Assembly: GCF_002224125.1 (NCBI RefSeq)
Contig: NZ_NCSM01000003.1
Span: 485,431 to 549,430, forward strand
From: Streptomyces sp. NBS 14/10
Lineage (GTDB): Bacteria; Actinomycetota; Actinomycetes; Streptomycetales; Streptomycetaceae
Length of the DNA: 64,000 bases
Direction: 5' to 3'
Shown here: piece by piece, positions 1 through 8,708 of the stretch
Position numbering within the stretch: position 1 is the stretch's first letter
How the letters are laid out: each line of letters starts with the position of its first letter
The notes under the pieces: generated by a model
The model's database searches: none
Told to the model about the DNA's origin: nothing
The model's input: only the letters and a program-made list of their open reading frames with translations
Position numbers and translations under genes: made by a program

Positions 1-154
1 GCTTGCGCGTGAAGCCGTCTTCCACCTGCCCCTTCTGGGACAGACCCCCCACTATGCCCGCGCCTCAGGCCACAGCCGTCACCTGGTTCACAGCCCGCAC
101 ACAACACAAACCGGGTCGGCACGATTCCATGACATCGCCTCAATGCGCATTGAC

Positions 155-172
155 GGAGTGAGCACTCACTCC
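155..172. promoter_or_regulatory. Palindromic operator before tetR
   Basis: Two perfect 8-nt arms, GGAGTGAG and CTCACTCC, are separated by CA. The palindrome ends 5 bases before the GTG at 178. Its size and place fit an autoregulatory TetR operator. The regulator assignment is inferred. Confidence 0.7.
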
Positions 173-177
173 GTACG

Positions 178-882
178 GTGAGCGGCATGGCAGAACCACC
201 GGCCCGGCGGCGTGCACCGGGCATGAGCACCGAGCAGCGCCGGGCGATGATCGTCGCGGCCGCGCTCCCACTGGTCGCCGAGTACGGCGCCGCGGTGACG
301 ACGGCGCAGATCGCCCGCGCCGCCGGTATCGGCGAGGCGACGATCTTCCGCGCCTTCAAGGACAAGGAGGAGGTGCTGGCCGCCTGCACGGCCGAGGCGA
401 TGAACCCCAGCCATGTACTGCGCGAGCTGGCCTCCATCTCCCTCGGTCAGCCGCTCGCCGACCGGCTGACCGAGGCGGCCGAGGCGATGCGGGCCCATCT
501 GACGCGCATGGGCGCGGTGGCCGGGGCCCTGCACGCCTCGGGCCACCGCCCCGAACGCACCCCCGCCGCCCGGCCAACCGCCGCCCAACCGACCGGCGGT
601 CGACCAACCGGCGCCCGGACCTCCGACAACCCGCACGACGGCCCCGACCGACCGGCGGACAGCCGGGAGACATCGATGCGGGCGACCCGCGACGCCCTGA
701 CCGAACTCGTCGAACCCGACCGGGCGACCCTGCGCCTGCCCCCCGAAAGAGTCGCCTCGATCTTCCTCGGCATGCTCTTCACTCAGCTGCACTTCGGCGC
801 CGAGGGCGCCGACGTCGATCCGGTGGAGTTCGTCGACGTCCTCCTGCACGGCACCCTCAACCAACCCGGGAGCGGCACATGA
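178..882 (+). CDS. TetR/AcrR family transcriptional regulator
   Basis: A DNA-binding repressor of the TetR family, about 234 aa. The N-terminal helix-turn-helix lies near residues 42-66 (AQIARAAGIGEATIFRAFKD). A Pro/Thr/Gly-rich stretch near residues 130-165 contains short repeats such as RPTAAQPTGGRPTG; it interrupts the helical ligand domain and is probably a disordered loop. The start could be GTG 178, ATG 187 or ATG 223; all retain the HTH. An 18-bp palindrome sits just upstream, so autoregulation is likely. The stop overlaps the start of the downstream VOC gene by four bases (ATGA), so the two are translationally coupled and the VOC protein is the most likely target. Confidence 0.85.
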   Translation: MSGMAEPPARRRAPGMSTEQRRAMIVAAALPLVAEYGAAVTTAQIARAAGIGEATIFRAFKDKEEVLAACTAEAMNPSHVLRELASISLGQPLADRLTEAAEAMRAHLTRMGAVAGALHASGHRPERTPAARPTAAQPTGGRPTGARTSDNPHDGPDRPADSRETSMRATRDALTELVEPDRATLRLPPERVASIFLGMLFTQLHFGAEGADVDPVEFVDVLLHGTLNQPGSGT

Positions 883-1253
883 GCGTCACGCTGAACCACA
901 CCATCGTCCCCGCCGCCGACCACCGCGAGGCGGCCCACTTCTTCGCCTCCGTCATGGGCCTGGAGGAACTGCCCCCCGCGGGCCGCAACGGCCACTTCGC
1001 CCCCGTACGGGTGAACAACACGCTCACCCTGGACTTCATGACCGTGACCGACCCCGAAGGGCACCACCTGGCCTTCGACGTGGACCCGGCCACCTTCGAC
1101 GCTATCCTGTCCCGGATCCGCACGGCGGGCATCCCGTACGGCAACGACCCCACCCAGCCCGACAACAGCCGGATCGACCACCCCCTGTGCCCCCGGGGCC
1201 TGTTCTTCCAGGACGAGACGGGAAACCTGTACGAGGTGATGTCCCCGGCGTGA
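879..1253 (+). CDS. VOC family (glyoxalase/dioxygenase superfamily) protein
   Basis: A 124-aa protein with the vicinal-oxygen-chelate fold pattern. It opens with LNHTIVPAADHREAAHFFAS, carries a central FMTVTDPEGHHLAFDV strand with a candidate metal-binding His, and ends with FQDETGNLYEVMSP, where the Glu is the usual second-half metal ligand. The length matches single-domain members that act as glyoxalases, dioxygenases or resistance proteins. The ATG overlaps the tetR stop, so it is the second gene of a two-gene operon. The substrate cannot be read from sequence. Confidence 0.82.
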   Translation: MSVTLNHTIVPAADHREAAHFFASVMGLEELPPAGRNGHFAPVRVNNTLTLDFMTVTDPEGHHLAFDVDPATFDAILSRIRTAGIPYGNDPTQPDNSRIDHPLCPRGLFFQDETGNLYEVMSPA

Positions 1254-1294
1254 CGGGCCGACGGGCACGAGGCCCGCCAGGCGGCCGCATCGTC

Positions 1295-1897
1295 TCAGGC
1301 CACGAGCTCATCCAGATACAGCGCCGCGAGGCGCGGCAGACGGCGGCTCATCTCCTCGTCGTCGTCGAAGTCGAAGTCCTCGCCCATGTCCGCCTCGGCA
1401 CCCGCCCCGAGGCCGCCGTCCCCGCTCTCCCCCTGAGCGGACCGATGGCGCTTCCACTCCTCGTAGAAGTCCTCCCCAACCGCGGCGACGCGCTCGAACG
1501 CCCTGCTCGCCACGTAGTTGACGTCCTCGTTGAACAGGGCCTCATAGCCGCCGTCGGCCACGGCCTCGATCACGGCCGGGTGCTCCGCGAGGCTGTCCGG
1601 GTCGGCGGCCGCGCGCTCGTACCACTCGCGGCCCAGGGCGATCAGCCCGGCGCGGAAGTCGATGAAGCTGTCGTCGGAGCAGCCGCCGCCGATGAGATAA
1701 GCGGCGGCCCAGACGTCCCATCGATAGACGGCGTCGTGTATCTCGTCGAACCGCGTCTGGAATTCGAGGATGTCTTCCTTCGAGAGCGCGGCGAGCAGGT
1801 CGACCAGCGCCTCGTCGAAAGGCTTGTCGCCAAGCTGCCCGTCCGGGCCGGCCGCCCGCGCGGATTCGATGACGGTCCAGAAGCGATCCGTGTCCAT
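1295..1897 (-). CDS. DUF4240 domain-containing protein
   Basis: A 200-aa soluble protein starting MDTDRFWTVIESAR, the usual opening of DUF4240 proteins. The conserved core DILEFQTRFDEIHDAVYRWDVWAAAYLIGGGCSDDSFIDF follows in the N-terminal half. The C-terminus is acidic, with a run of Asp/Glu near residues 172-184. ATG 1897 is preferred over upstream in-frame codons because the family starts there. It is divergent from the nucleotidyltransferase-like gene at 1959, sharing a 61-bp promoter gap. Function unknown. Confidence 0.8.
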   Translation of the reverse strand: MDTDRFWTVIESARAAGPDGQLGDKPFDEALVDLLAALSKEDILEFQTRFDEIHDAVYRWDVWAAAYLIGGGCSDDSFIDFRAGLIALGREWYERAAADPDSLAEHPAVIEAVADGGYEALFNEDVNYVASRAFERVAAVGEDFYEEWKRHRSAQGESGDGGLGAGAEADMGEDFDFDDDEEMSRRLPRLAALYLDELVA

Positions 1898-1958
1898 GTG
1901 GTCGACTGTGCCAGGGGGGTCTGACAACGCAGGGAGGACGCAGAGTGGAGGACGCAGC

Positions 1959-2996
1959 GTGAAGGTCGGCTCGGCACGTGCCGCCGCGGCCCGGTGGGTG
2001 GACCGGTACGCCCGCCCCGAACCCGGTTTCCGCGGGGCGTACTTCAGCGGCTCGACGGTCGGCCTGCCCGACGACGCCGAGCTGCCGCCGACCTCCGACG
2101 TCGATGTCGTGGTCGTCACCGCCGAGGACGATCCGCCGGCCAAGCCGGGCAAACTCCGCCACGACGGCGCACTACTGGAGATCAGCTATCTGCCCTGGGC
2201 ACTGCTCGCCCCGCCCGACGCGGTGCTCTCCTCGTACCACCTGGCCGGCAGCTTCCGCACCGACACGGTCATCGACGACCCCACCGGCCGGCTGCGCGCC
2301 CTGCACGCCCGCGTCTCGCGCGACTTCGCCGCCCGGCCCTGGGTGCTCCGCAGATGCGAGGACGCCCGCCTTCGGATCGAGCGCAGGCTCGCGGCGATCG
2401 ACACGTCGGCCCCGTTCCACGAACAGGTGCTGGCCTGGCTGTTCCCCACCGGCGTGACCACCCATGTGCTGCTCGTCGCCGCCCTGCGCAACCCCACCGT
2501 ACGGCTGCGCTATCTGGCCGCCCGCGAAGTCCTCGCCGACCACGGCCGGCTCGACTTCTACCCCGAACTCCTCGGCCTCCTCGGCTGCGCCCATCTGCCC
2601 GCCGAGCGCGTCCGGCACCATCTGCGGGAGCTGGCCGCGACGTTCGACACCACCGCCGCCACCGCCGCCGTCGCGAGGACGCCGTTCTTCTTCAGCAGCG
2701 ACATCACCCCGGCGGCGCGGCCCATCGCGATCGACGGCAGCCAGGCCCTCATCGACCGCGGCCGCCACCACGAGGCGGTCTTCTGGATCATCGCGACCTT
2801 CGCCCGCTGCCACACCATCCTGGCCGCCGACGCCCCCGAGACCCACCAGGCGCTCACCCCGCCCTTCCGCGCCGCCCTCGCCGACCTCGGCATCACCTCG
2901 ACGTCCGACCTCCTCCACCGCGCCGAGGAGGTCACCCGCTTCCTCCCCCGCCTCTGGCAGACCGCCGAGGCCATCACCCGCGCAACGGCGCGCTGA
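1959..2996 (+). CDS. Nucleotidyltransferase-fold domain protein
   Basis: A 345-aa protein. Near residues 30-52 it has G-S followed by TSDVDVVVV, the GS...DxD signature of the polymerase-beta-like nucleotidyltransferase superfamily. The rest is helical, as in aminoglycoside-type or orphan nucleotidyltransferases. The GTG at 1959 is chosen because GGAGG at 1947-1951 gives a 7-nt spacer; the open frame extends upstream but would run over the divergent DUF4240 gene. Its substrate (small molecule, RNA or protein) is not evident and no adjacent HEPN or antitoxin gene was found. Confidence 0.68.
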   Translation: MKVGSARAAAARWVDRYARPEPGFRGAYFSGSTVGLPDDAELPPTSDVDVVVVTAEDDPPAKPGKLRHDGALLEISYLPWALLAPPDAVLSSYHLAGSFRTDTVIDDPTGRLRALHARVSRDFAARPWVLRRCEDARLRIERRLAAIDTSAPFHEQVLAWLFPTGVTTHVLLVAALRNPTVRLRYLAAREVLADHGRLDFYPELLGLLGCAHLPAERVRHHLRELAATFDTTAATAAVARTPFFFSSDITPAARPIAIDGSQALIDRGRHHEAVFWIIATFARCHTILAADAPETHQALTPPFRAALADLGITSTSDLLHRAEEVTRFLPRLWQTAEAITRATAR

Positions 2997-3036
2997 TCGC
3001 CCCGGCGAGGATCACGACGGCATCAAGTCATGCGGC

Positions 3037-3462
3037 TCAGTCGGAGTTGCACCACAGCAGCATGCCCGGCCCGTCCGGCGTCGTGACGGGGACCCACGCC
3101 TCGTCGGCCTCGGCGAGCCGGCCCTCGTCGAGCCGCAGCGAACGCGGCGCCTCGTTCGTACCGTCGCAGGCCCAGAAGGTCACGCCCGCGACGATCTCCC
3201 GCAGCTTGGCCAACTCGTCGGCCGCCCACTGGTGATTCCAGGTCCCGGCCCCTCGGAAATGCCCTTCGAACAACTCACACAGCCCGTCGAGCTCATCGGG
3301 CGCGTACACCGGCACCAAATACCCCTCGACCTGCCCCTGCCGACAGGCCGTTCCGCCGTACTGCTGCTGGTAGGACACCCCGGTGGCCGCCTCGACCACC
3401 ACATAGATCCAGTCCTCCGACGCCCCGTCGGGGTCGAGGAAGACAAAACGCTGACCGGCCAT
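3037..3462 (-). CDS. DUF6210-like hypothetical protein
   Basis: A 141-aa protein, MAGQRFVFLDPDG to the stop, resembling small Streptomyces proteins grouped as DUF6210. Conserved-looking segments are DWIYVVVEAATGVSYQQQYG and a C-terminal GPGMLLWCNSD. There is no signal peptide or membrane segment. It lies tail-to-tail with the nucleotidyltransferase-like gene. The family name is from memory of similar proteins; function unknown. Confidence 0.65.
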   Translation of the reverse strand: MAGQRFVFLDPDGASEDWIYVVVEAATGVSYQQQYGGTACRQGQVEGYLVPVYAPDELDGLCELFEGHFRGAGTWNHQWAADELAKLREIVAGVTFWACDGTNEAPRSLRLDEGRLAEADEAWVPVTTPDGPGMLLWCNSD

Positions 3463-3553
3463 GCCCGCAGTCTGTGGCCCCGCGCCCAGCGCCTCAACAG
3501 GATTTCGGCGGGGTCACTGTGAGTGGTCGGCACTGTCAGTGGTCGGGTGCACC

Positions 3554-4822
3554 ATGGGCGACATGGCACGTACCGACTCGACCGCCACCGCCCCACCCGC
3601 GTGGGGCGTCCAGCACACGCTGTGTCTGCACACCGAGGACGCGGCGCGGCAGACCGCCGCGGAGCTGGCCGCGGGCGGGCATCGGCTGGTCGCGATACGG
3701 GCCCATGACCACTTCCGGTCGGATCCGTCGAGCTTCTGGTACGGCAAGCCGTCGTCGGACCCCGAACTGGCCGGCTGGTGGCAGGTGTTCTCGCTCGCGG
3801 TCCACTCCGGCCACGACCGCCGGGCGCTCGGGCCGTTCCTCCGGCATGAGCGCATACGGATCGCCGGGGTAGCCCGGTCCCGCGGTGGGTTCCATCAGGG
3901 CTGCGCCGAGGGGCACGCGGCCACCCTGCAGCAGGTCTTCACCCGGGACGGCCTGGTGCACGAGCGCGCCACAGCCGAGGTCGCCCCGCCCGCCCCGCTG
4001 CCCGCCGATCCGGCCCCGCCCGCCCCGGGGCCGCGGTGGACCGGCCTGGGTTCCGCCGAACCGCACCCGCCGGAGGATGTCGTCCGGGCCGTGGTGGCGG
4101 TGGCGGAGCGGATGTACGGCGGCGCGGACGGGGCCCCCGAAGCCGTCGGGTGGCTGTTGGAGGAGGACTTCGCCTTCGGGGAGCCGTACGAGACCACGGG
4201 CGCGTTCCTGGGCGACCTGGCCGATGCCGTGGCCCACCAGGGCGACTGCACCGACGACACCGTCGACGCCGTCCCCTTCCTGGCCGAGTTGGCGCGCGAC
4301 GGCGAGATTCCGCCCGCGGTCCGGGTGACCGTACTCGGCGACCTGCTCCAACTCGCCTCCGCCGGCGCCTCGCTCGCCGTCTTCACGGCCGACCGCGTCG
4401 CCGCGCTCGGCGACGTATGGCAGGAGCCCGCCGGCATACAGATGACGCGGCGGGCGATCGGCCGCGCGCTGCCGCGTCTCCTGGACCGCTGGGACGAGGA
4501 GACCGACGCGGCCCGGTTCGTACTCGCCGCGCTCGCCGCCACCGCGGCACCGGAGGGCGTCGGCACCCACCTCGTCCCCCGCCTGAAGGATCTCCCCGCC
4601 CCGGCCGGCTCACCCCGCGCCGACACGGTCGCCCTGATCGCCGCGCTCCTAAACGACGACGAGAGGGGCCTCGGCACCGCCCTGCACCGCCTGACCTCCT
4701 GGCGCCCCGCCCTCGCGGAGCGGACCGCCTCGCCCCACGCCGCTCCCCGGCAGGTGGCCGTGGCCGTGCTCCCGGCCCTCGTCATGGAGGATGTGTACCA
4801 ACGCTCTGACCAGGACCGATAA
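3554..4822 (+). CDS. Hypothetical protein, helical repeat-like
   Basis: About 422 aa from ATG 3554 (or 419 aa from ATG 3563); neither has a strong ribosome-binding site. The first 120 residues form a compact domain (WGVQHTLCLHTEDAA, DHFRSDPSSFWYGKPSSDPEL). A Pro/Ala linker near 140-160 follows, then a long Ala/Leu-rich helical region like HEAT/ARM repeats. There is no catalytic motif, signal peptide or membrane span. The gene stands alone between opposing neighbours. Function unknown. Confidence 0.6.
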   Translation: MGDMARTDSTATAPPAWGVQHTLCLHTEDAARQTAAELAAGGHRLVAIRAHDHFRSDPSSFWYGKPSSDPELAGWWQVFSLAVHSGHDRRALGPFLRHERIRIAGVARSRGGFHQGCAEGHAATLQQVFTRDGLVHERATAEVAPPAPLPADPAPPAPGPRWTGLGSAEPHPPEDVVRAVVAVAERMYGGADGAPEAVGWLLEEDFAFGEPYETTGAFLGDLADAVAHQGDCTDDTVDAVPFLAELARDGEIPPAVRVTVLGDLLQLASAGASLAVFTADRVAALGDVWQEPAGIQMTRRAIGRALPRLLDRWDEETDAARFVLAALAATAAPEGVGTHLVPRLKDLPAPAGSPRADTVALIAALLNDDERGLGTALHRLTSWRPALAERTASPHAAPRQVAVAVLPALVMEDVYQRSDQDR

Positions 4823-4920
4823 CAAAGGTCTGGACCTCGTTGAACGGTTCGTCGCGCAAGACCGTATCTCGGCAGCGAAAGACACCGCACAGCACGGACC
4901 GATCCAACGAGGAGTTCCGC

Positions 4921-5583
4921 ATGTCCCGGAAGCGTCGTGTGACCCGGCCCCAGAAGATCGCCCTGACCATCGGCGCGGTAGGTCTCGTGGGCGGTGGCCT
5001 CGCCGTCGGCGTCGGGGTCAGCCAGGCCTCGGAGACCACTCAGGCCAAGGCACCCACGGAGAACTGCGCCGGGCTCGACACCGCGCTGCGGAACAATCTG
5101 AACTTCATCGCCGGCCAACAGGCCAACCCCGACGCCCAGTCGGAGGCGAGGATCGCCAATCGCCAGGAGGTGGTGAGGCAGATCCAGCAGCGCCGCCAGG
5201 TGGCGGGCTGCACCGAGACCGTCACGCCCTCCACCCCCACCACCGCCCCGACCGACGCCCCGACGGCGGCGGACCCCGAGACCACCGCCCCGGCCACCTC
5301 CCCAGCGACCGGCGGTGACGCAGGCGGGGCCTCCGGCGAGGTGGTCTGCGCCGGCTCCACGGTCACCCTCTCCGGCGAGGAGGGCGCGCCCGCCGCCTCC
5401 AGCAACCAGTTCCCCATCGGCACCCGGCTCAAGGTCACCAATCTGGACAACAACAAGTCCACCACGGTCAGCGTGACCTCGACCTCGGGCAGCTGCGCGC
5501 TGCTCAACAACGCCGCGTTCGAGCAGGTACGCGAGCCCGGGAAGTTCCTCATCCGCCGGGCCGTCATCGAGCGCGTGGGCTGA
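4921..5583 (+). CDS. Secreted or membrane-anchored protein with RlpA-like C-terminal domain
   Basis: A 220-aa exported protein. A basic N-terminus (MSRKRRVTRPQK) and a hydrophobic stretch near residues 13-36 act as signal or anchor. Residues 40-85 hold a paired-Cys helical segment, followed by a Thr/Pro/Ala linker (about 88-125). The C-terminus (IGTRLKVTNLDNNKSTTVSV, SGSCALLNNAAFEQV) resembles a double-psi beta-barrel of the RlpA/expansin type, with two Cys that may form a disulphide. It probably acts at the cell wall. No catalytic residues could be assigned. Confidence 0.68.
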   Translation: MSRKRRVTRPQKIALTIGAVGLVGGGLAVGVGVSQASETTQAKAPTENCAGLDTALRNNLNFIAGQQANPDAQSEARIANRQEVVRQIQQRRQVAGCTETVTPSTPTTAPTDAPTAADPETTAPATSPATGGDAGGASGEVVCAGSTVTLSGEEGAPAASSNQFPIGTRLKVTNLDNNKSTTVSVTSTSGSCALLNNAAFEQVREPGKFLIRRAVIERVG

Positions 5584-5624
5584 CCGCCCACAGGTCAAGG
5601 CCCGTTATGGCCTGCCATGGCCCG

Positions 5625-5999
5625 TTATGGCGCGGATACGTCCATGGCATGGGCCCCGAGCACCACGGCGACGACGAGGCAGCCGACGGCGACCCCGGCG
5701 GCTGCCCGCCGCACCGGCACCTTCCCGGGAAGGAACCGGCGCGGCAGGACGAGACTCAGCGCCGCGCCGACCCACGCAAGGGCCACCAGCCGCGGAAGCC
5801 ATGCCTCCGCCCGGTCGTTCACCTGGTAGCAGTGCTCGGCTCGCGGTCCGGTCTCGCCGTAATAGAAGAGGCAGTCGCTGCCGAAGTTCTCGGTGCCGAC
5901 CCCGGCGATCCCCCACCACACGGTGGCGAGGAAGGCCGCGGCCACCGCGATTCCGAAGGCCGCGCGGTCGCCGCCGGCACGCGCCGCAAAGCTGTCCAT
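5625..5999 (-). CDS. Small membrane protein
   Basis: A 124-aa protein with three hydrophobic segments (about residues 14-34, 69-86 and 97-118) and an extracytoplasmic-looking loop with two Cys (GSDCLFYYGE, EHCYQVND) that could pair. ATG 5999 is preferred, since the longer frame would run into the upstream gene. It follows the PadR/permease-prefix pair on the same strand, only 16 bases after that gene's stop, and is likely the third gene of the unit. Function unknown. Confidence 0.6.
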   Translation of the reverse strand: MDSFAARAGGDRAAFGIAVAAAFLATVWWGIAGVGTENFGSDCLFYYGETGPRAEHCYQVNDRAEAWLPRLVALAWVGAALSLVLPRRFLPGKVPVRRAAAGVAVGCLVVAVVLGAHAMDVSAP

Positions 6000-6015
6000 A
6001 CCCCGACCCCCTGCC

Positions 6016-6735
6016 TCAGCCGCACTGGGGAGAGATCCCGTACGGGGCGACGACGGGCAGTCGGGCGCACTCACGGCAGGCGCGGGCGGAGGCCGCGATC
6101 CGTACGTGCGAGGCGATGGTGACGAGGCCGACGCCCACGCTGACCAGCCAGTTCCCGGCCAGGGCCGATGCGGTGGTGAACGTCACGGCGCTGATCGCCA
6201 GGGCCACACAGGCGGCGGTGCCGGTCCAGGCGACCATCAGCGGAAGCCGCCGCGGGGTGGGCAGCCAGCGGGCGAGGACGCCGGTGGCGGCCAGCGACGC
6301 CGCCGCCAGCAGCGCGGCTGCGGTCGCCACGCCACCCACATGGGCGGCCAGGACCTCAACGGAGTGCGGCAGGCCTCGGCCGCGGTCGACGATCGCCAGC
6401 ACATACCAACAGAGGATCAGGAACGGCACGATGAGCGCGACGCGGCGCGCGGTCTGGCGGGCCTGGGCGATGGTGAGCTCCCGCTGGAAGGCGGGCGCGA
6501 TGTCCTTGACGCTCCCGAAGTCGTCGACCGCCTGACGCGCGGCGCGGTCATCGGCGCGGCCGTCGGCACTTCCCCCTTCGGCGATGTCCGTCGCGGCATC
6601 GATGAGCGCGTCACGCGCTTCGGTCAGCATCCGCTCCTTGACCCGCACCGGGCCGTGCAGGGCTCCCGCCAGCGCGGCGACATGCTCGTCAATCGGGTCC
6701 AGGATGGGCGCGGCGCCGCGGTCGGGCGCCGTCAC
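6016..6735 (-). CDS. Permease-prefix-type multi-helix membrane protein
   Basis: About 239 aa. The N-terminal 90 residues look like the permease prefix domain found with PadR regulators (DPIDEHVAALAGAL, MLTEARDALIDA, AVDDFGSVKDIAPAFQRE). Four or so transmembrane helices follow. The GTG at 6735 overlaps the padR stop (6732-6734), so translation is coupled. Such padR-permease-prefix pairs usually control a membrane stress or transport function, but this copy has no ABC partner beside it. Confidence 0.7.
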   Translation of the reverse strand: MTAPDRGAAPILDPIDEHVAALAGALHGPVRVKERMLTEARDALIDAATDIAEGGSADGRADDRAARQAVDDFGSVKDIAPAFQRELTIAQARQTARRVALIVPFLILCWYVLAIVDRGRGLPHSVEVLAAHVGGVATAAALLAAASLAATGVLARWLPTPRRLPLMVAWTGTAACVALAISAVTFTTASALAGNWLVSVGVGLVTIASHVRIAASARACRECARLPVVAPYGISPQCG

Positions 6736-7073
6736 GTGGCCGGCCTCGGCGCCGGAGCGGGGTCCAAAACAGCACCGATCGCGGCGGTGAGCTCGCGCCA
6801 CGCCGTACGCTCCTCGGCCAGGCCGCGCCGTCCGGCGTCGGTCAGCTCATAGCAGCGGCGGCGGCGTTCGCCGACCGACTGCCAGTCGCTGCGCAGCAGC
6901 CCGAGCCGCTCCAGCCGGTTGAGCGCCGGATACATCGTGCCCGTCCGCAGTTCCAGGGCGCCGCCGCTGCGCTGCTGAACGGCCGTGATGATCGCGTAGC
7001 CGTGCAACGGCCCCTGCTCCAGTACGGACAGCAGCAGTGCGTCCAGGTGCCCGCGTACCGCATCTCCCTTCAC
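6732..7073 (-). CDS. PadR family transcriptional regulator
   Basis: A 113-aa winged-helix repressor. The PadR signature is complete: LDALLLSVLEQGPLHGYAI, then GALELRTGTMYPALNRLERLGLL, then YELTDAGRRGLAEE. The length is typical of the short PadR-s2 subfamily. It is first in a minus-strand operon and divergent from the 7156 operon. Three related palindromes fill the gap (7075-7140), so it probably represses itself and the facing genes. Confidence 0.9.
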   Translation of the reverse strand: MKGDAVRGHLDALLLSVLEQGPLHGYAIITAVQQRSGGALELRTGTMYPALNRLERLGLLRSDWQSVGERRRRCYELTDAGRRGLAEERTAWRELTAAIGAVLDPAPAPRPAT

Positions 7074-7074
7074 A

Positions 7075-7140
7075 GTAGGCAGCCTACCTATCCACCTGTA
7101 GACGCGCTATATATTGGCAGCCAACATGTAGGCTGCTTAC
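7075..7140. promoter_or_regulatory. Three related PadR-type palindromes
   Basis: Three inverted repeats share the core GGC-N-GCC or close to it. GTAGGCAGCCTAC at 7075-7087 is perfect. TTGGCAGCCAA at 7114-7124 is perfect with shorter arms. GTAGGCTGCTTAC at 7128-7140 has one mismatched pair. They lie between divergent padR (start 7073) and the 7156 gene. Binding by this PadR is inferred. Confidence 0.65.
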
Positions 7141-7155
7141 TCAAACGGAGTCGCA

Positions 7156-7683
7156 GTGACCAAGCTGCTGTTGTCCGTACACGTCCTGGCCGCGATCCTG
7201 GCGATCGGCCCGATCGCCGTGGCCGCGTCGCTCTTCCCGCGCTTCGCCCGCGACTCGGGCGACGCCCGCGCGCCAGACGACCGGAAGCCAGACGCCGGGA
7301 ACCCAAAGAATCGGGAACCAGACGACCGACGCGGCCCGGCGATAGCCGCGTTCCTGCACCGCATCTGCCGCGGCTACACCGTCGTCGGCCTGGCCGTCCC
7401 GGTCTTCGGCCTCGCCACCGGCGCCCAACTCGGCGTCCTGGGCGACGCCTGGCTCATCACCTCGATCGTCCTGACCACCATCGCCGCCGCCCTGCTGGCG
7501 CTGGCGATCCTCCCCACCCAGCAACGCCTGCTGGCCGCGCCGGCGGACGGCACGGACACCGCCGGGAACACGCGGGCAGCGGCGGCGGCCCGACTGGCCA
7601 TGACCACCGGGATCTTCAATCTGCTGTGGGCGATCGTTGTCGTCCTGATGATCGTCCGCCCCGGCTCCACCACAGGAGCGTGA
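7156..7683 (+). CDS. DUF2269-like integral membrane protein
   Basis: A 175-aa membrane protein with about four helices (residues near 4-26, 68-88, 93-115 and 145-170). It starts MTKLLLSVHVLAAILAIGPI, like DUF2269-type proteins. Residues 30-65 are a charged, Asp/Arg/Pro-rich loop. GTG 7156 is the only sensible start. It leads a three-gene operon with a DUF3817 protein and an HD-domain protein and faces padR across the palindrome array. Confidence 0.66.
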   Translation: MTKLLLSVHVLAAILAIGPIAVAASLFPRFARDSGDARAPDDRKPDAGNPKNREPDDRRGPAIAAFLHRICRGYTVVGLAVPVFGLATGAQLGVLGDAWLITSIVLTTIAAALLALAILPTQQRLLAAPADGTDTAGNTRAAAAARLAMTTGIFNLLWAIVVVLMIVRPGSTTGA

Positions 7684-7688
7684 CCGCC

Positions 7689-7934
7689 ATGCGCACCCTG
7701 CGGATCGCGGCCGCCGTCGAGGCGATATCCCTCGCGGCCCTGCTGCTCAACCTGGTCACCGTCCACACCAAGGCCATCACGACCCTGGGCGGCCCGGTGC
7801 ACGGTATGTGCTACCTCACCGTCATCGTCTGCACCTGGATGACCCCCACCACCTCCACCGCCCGCTGGCTCGCCGCCATCCCAGGCATCGGCGGCCTGCT
7901 CGTCCTCCGCCGCATCCAGCCCCAAGGAGCCTGA
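7689..7934 (+). CDS. DUF3817 domain membrane protein
   Basis: An 81-aa membrane protein (MRTLRIAAAVEAISLAALLL, then a GGPVHGMCYLTVIV helix) with the usual size and layout of DUF3817 proteins. ATG 7689 is preferred because AGGAG at 7674-7678 sits 10 bases upstream; the GTG at 7680 overlapping the preceding stop is too close to it. Second gene of the operon. Role unknown. Confidence 0.72.
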   Translation: MRTLRIAAAVEAISLAALLLNLVTVHTKAITTLGGPVHGMCYLTVIVCTWMTPTTSTARWLAAIPGIGGLLVLRRIQPQGA

Positions 7935-7935
7935 G

Positions 7936-8631
7936 ATGACCGACAAGGAGCATGAGACGGCCGCCCCGTACGCCGGGCTGCCGTTCCCACGCACCGACCT
8001 GGCCTTAAAGGCCCTGCGCCAGGCCCGCGACCTCGAATCCCCGGCCATCTTCAACCACAGCCTGCGCACCTATCTCTACGGGCGTTTCCTCGGCGAGCGT
8101 CAGGGACTGCAGCCCGGCCACGACTACGACGACGAGTTACTGTTCGTCGGCTGCGCGCTGCACGACGCCGGACTGAGCCTCGAAGGCGACGGCGACCAGA
8201 CCTTCACCGTCGACGGCGCCGACCTGGCCGCCCGTTTCCTCACCGACCAAGGGGTGGCCGCCGACCGCGTCGAGGTCGTCTGGGACGCCATCGCCCTCCA
8301 TCTGCACCCCGACCTGACCGCCCGCAAACGCCCGGAGATCGCTCTGGTCACCGCGGGCGCCGGCTACGACCTCGGCCCGGACCCGGCCCACCCCCTGCCA
8401 CCCGGCTACGCCGACCAGGTCCACGCCGTACTCCCGCGCCTGCACGCCGCCGCCGTGCTCTACGACACGATCGTCGACCAGGCACTCGCCAAACCCCACA
8501 AAGCCCCGCCGTTCTCCATGCCCGGCGAACTCCTCCGCCAGAAAACCGGCACACCCTGGCCCACCTGGCAACAGCTGATGGCCCAAGAGCCGAGCTGGCA
8601 CGACTACGACCAGTACCCGCCGACCACTTGA
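7936..8631 (+). CDS. HD domain protein
   Basis: A 231-aa soluble protein with the HD metal-dependent phosphohydrolase pattern: His41 (FNHSLRTY), the His76-Asp77 pair (CALHDAG), a later His in AIALHLHPDL, and a distal Asp near VLYDTIVD. Proteins of this layout are often annotated as phosphohydrolases or cyanamide hydratase-like. It begins 2 bases after the DUF3817 stop, so it is operonic. Substrate unknown. A short hairpin of cggccgga/tccggccg type follows near 8661-8690 and may terminate the operon. Confidence 0.78.
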   Translation: MTDKEHETAAPYAGLPFPRTDLALKALRQARDLESPAIFNHSLRTYLYGRFLGERQGLQPGHDYDDELLFVGCALHDAGLSLEGDGDQTFTVDGADLAARFLTDQGVAADRVEVVWDAIALHLHPDLTARKRPEIALVTAGAGYDLGPDPAHPLPPGYADQVHAVLPRLHAAAVLYDTIVDQALAKPHKAPPFSMPGELLRQKTGTPWPTWQQLMAQEPSWHDYDQYPPTT

Positions 8632-8708
8632 ACGCCACTGGTATGAGCCGAACCCTGCCTCCCGTCCGGCCACGGCCGGACGGGAGGCGCCCTCAAGGGG
8701 CGGGTGGG

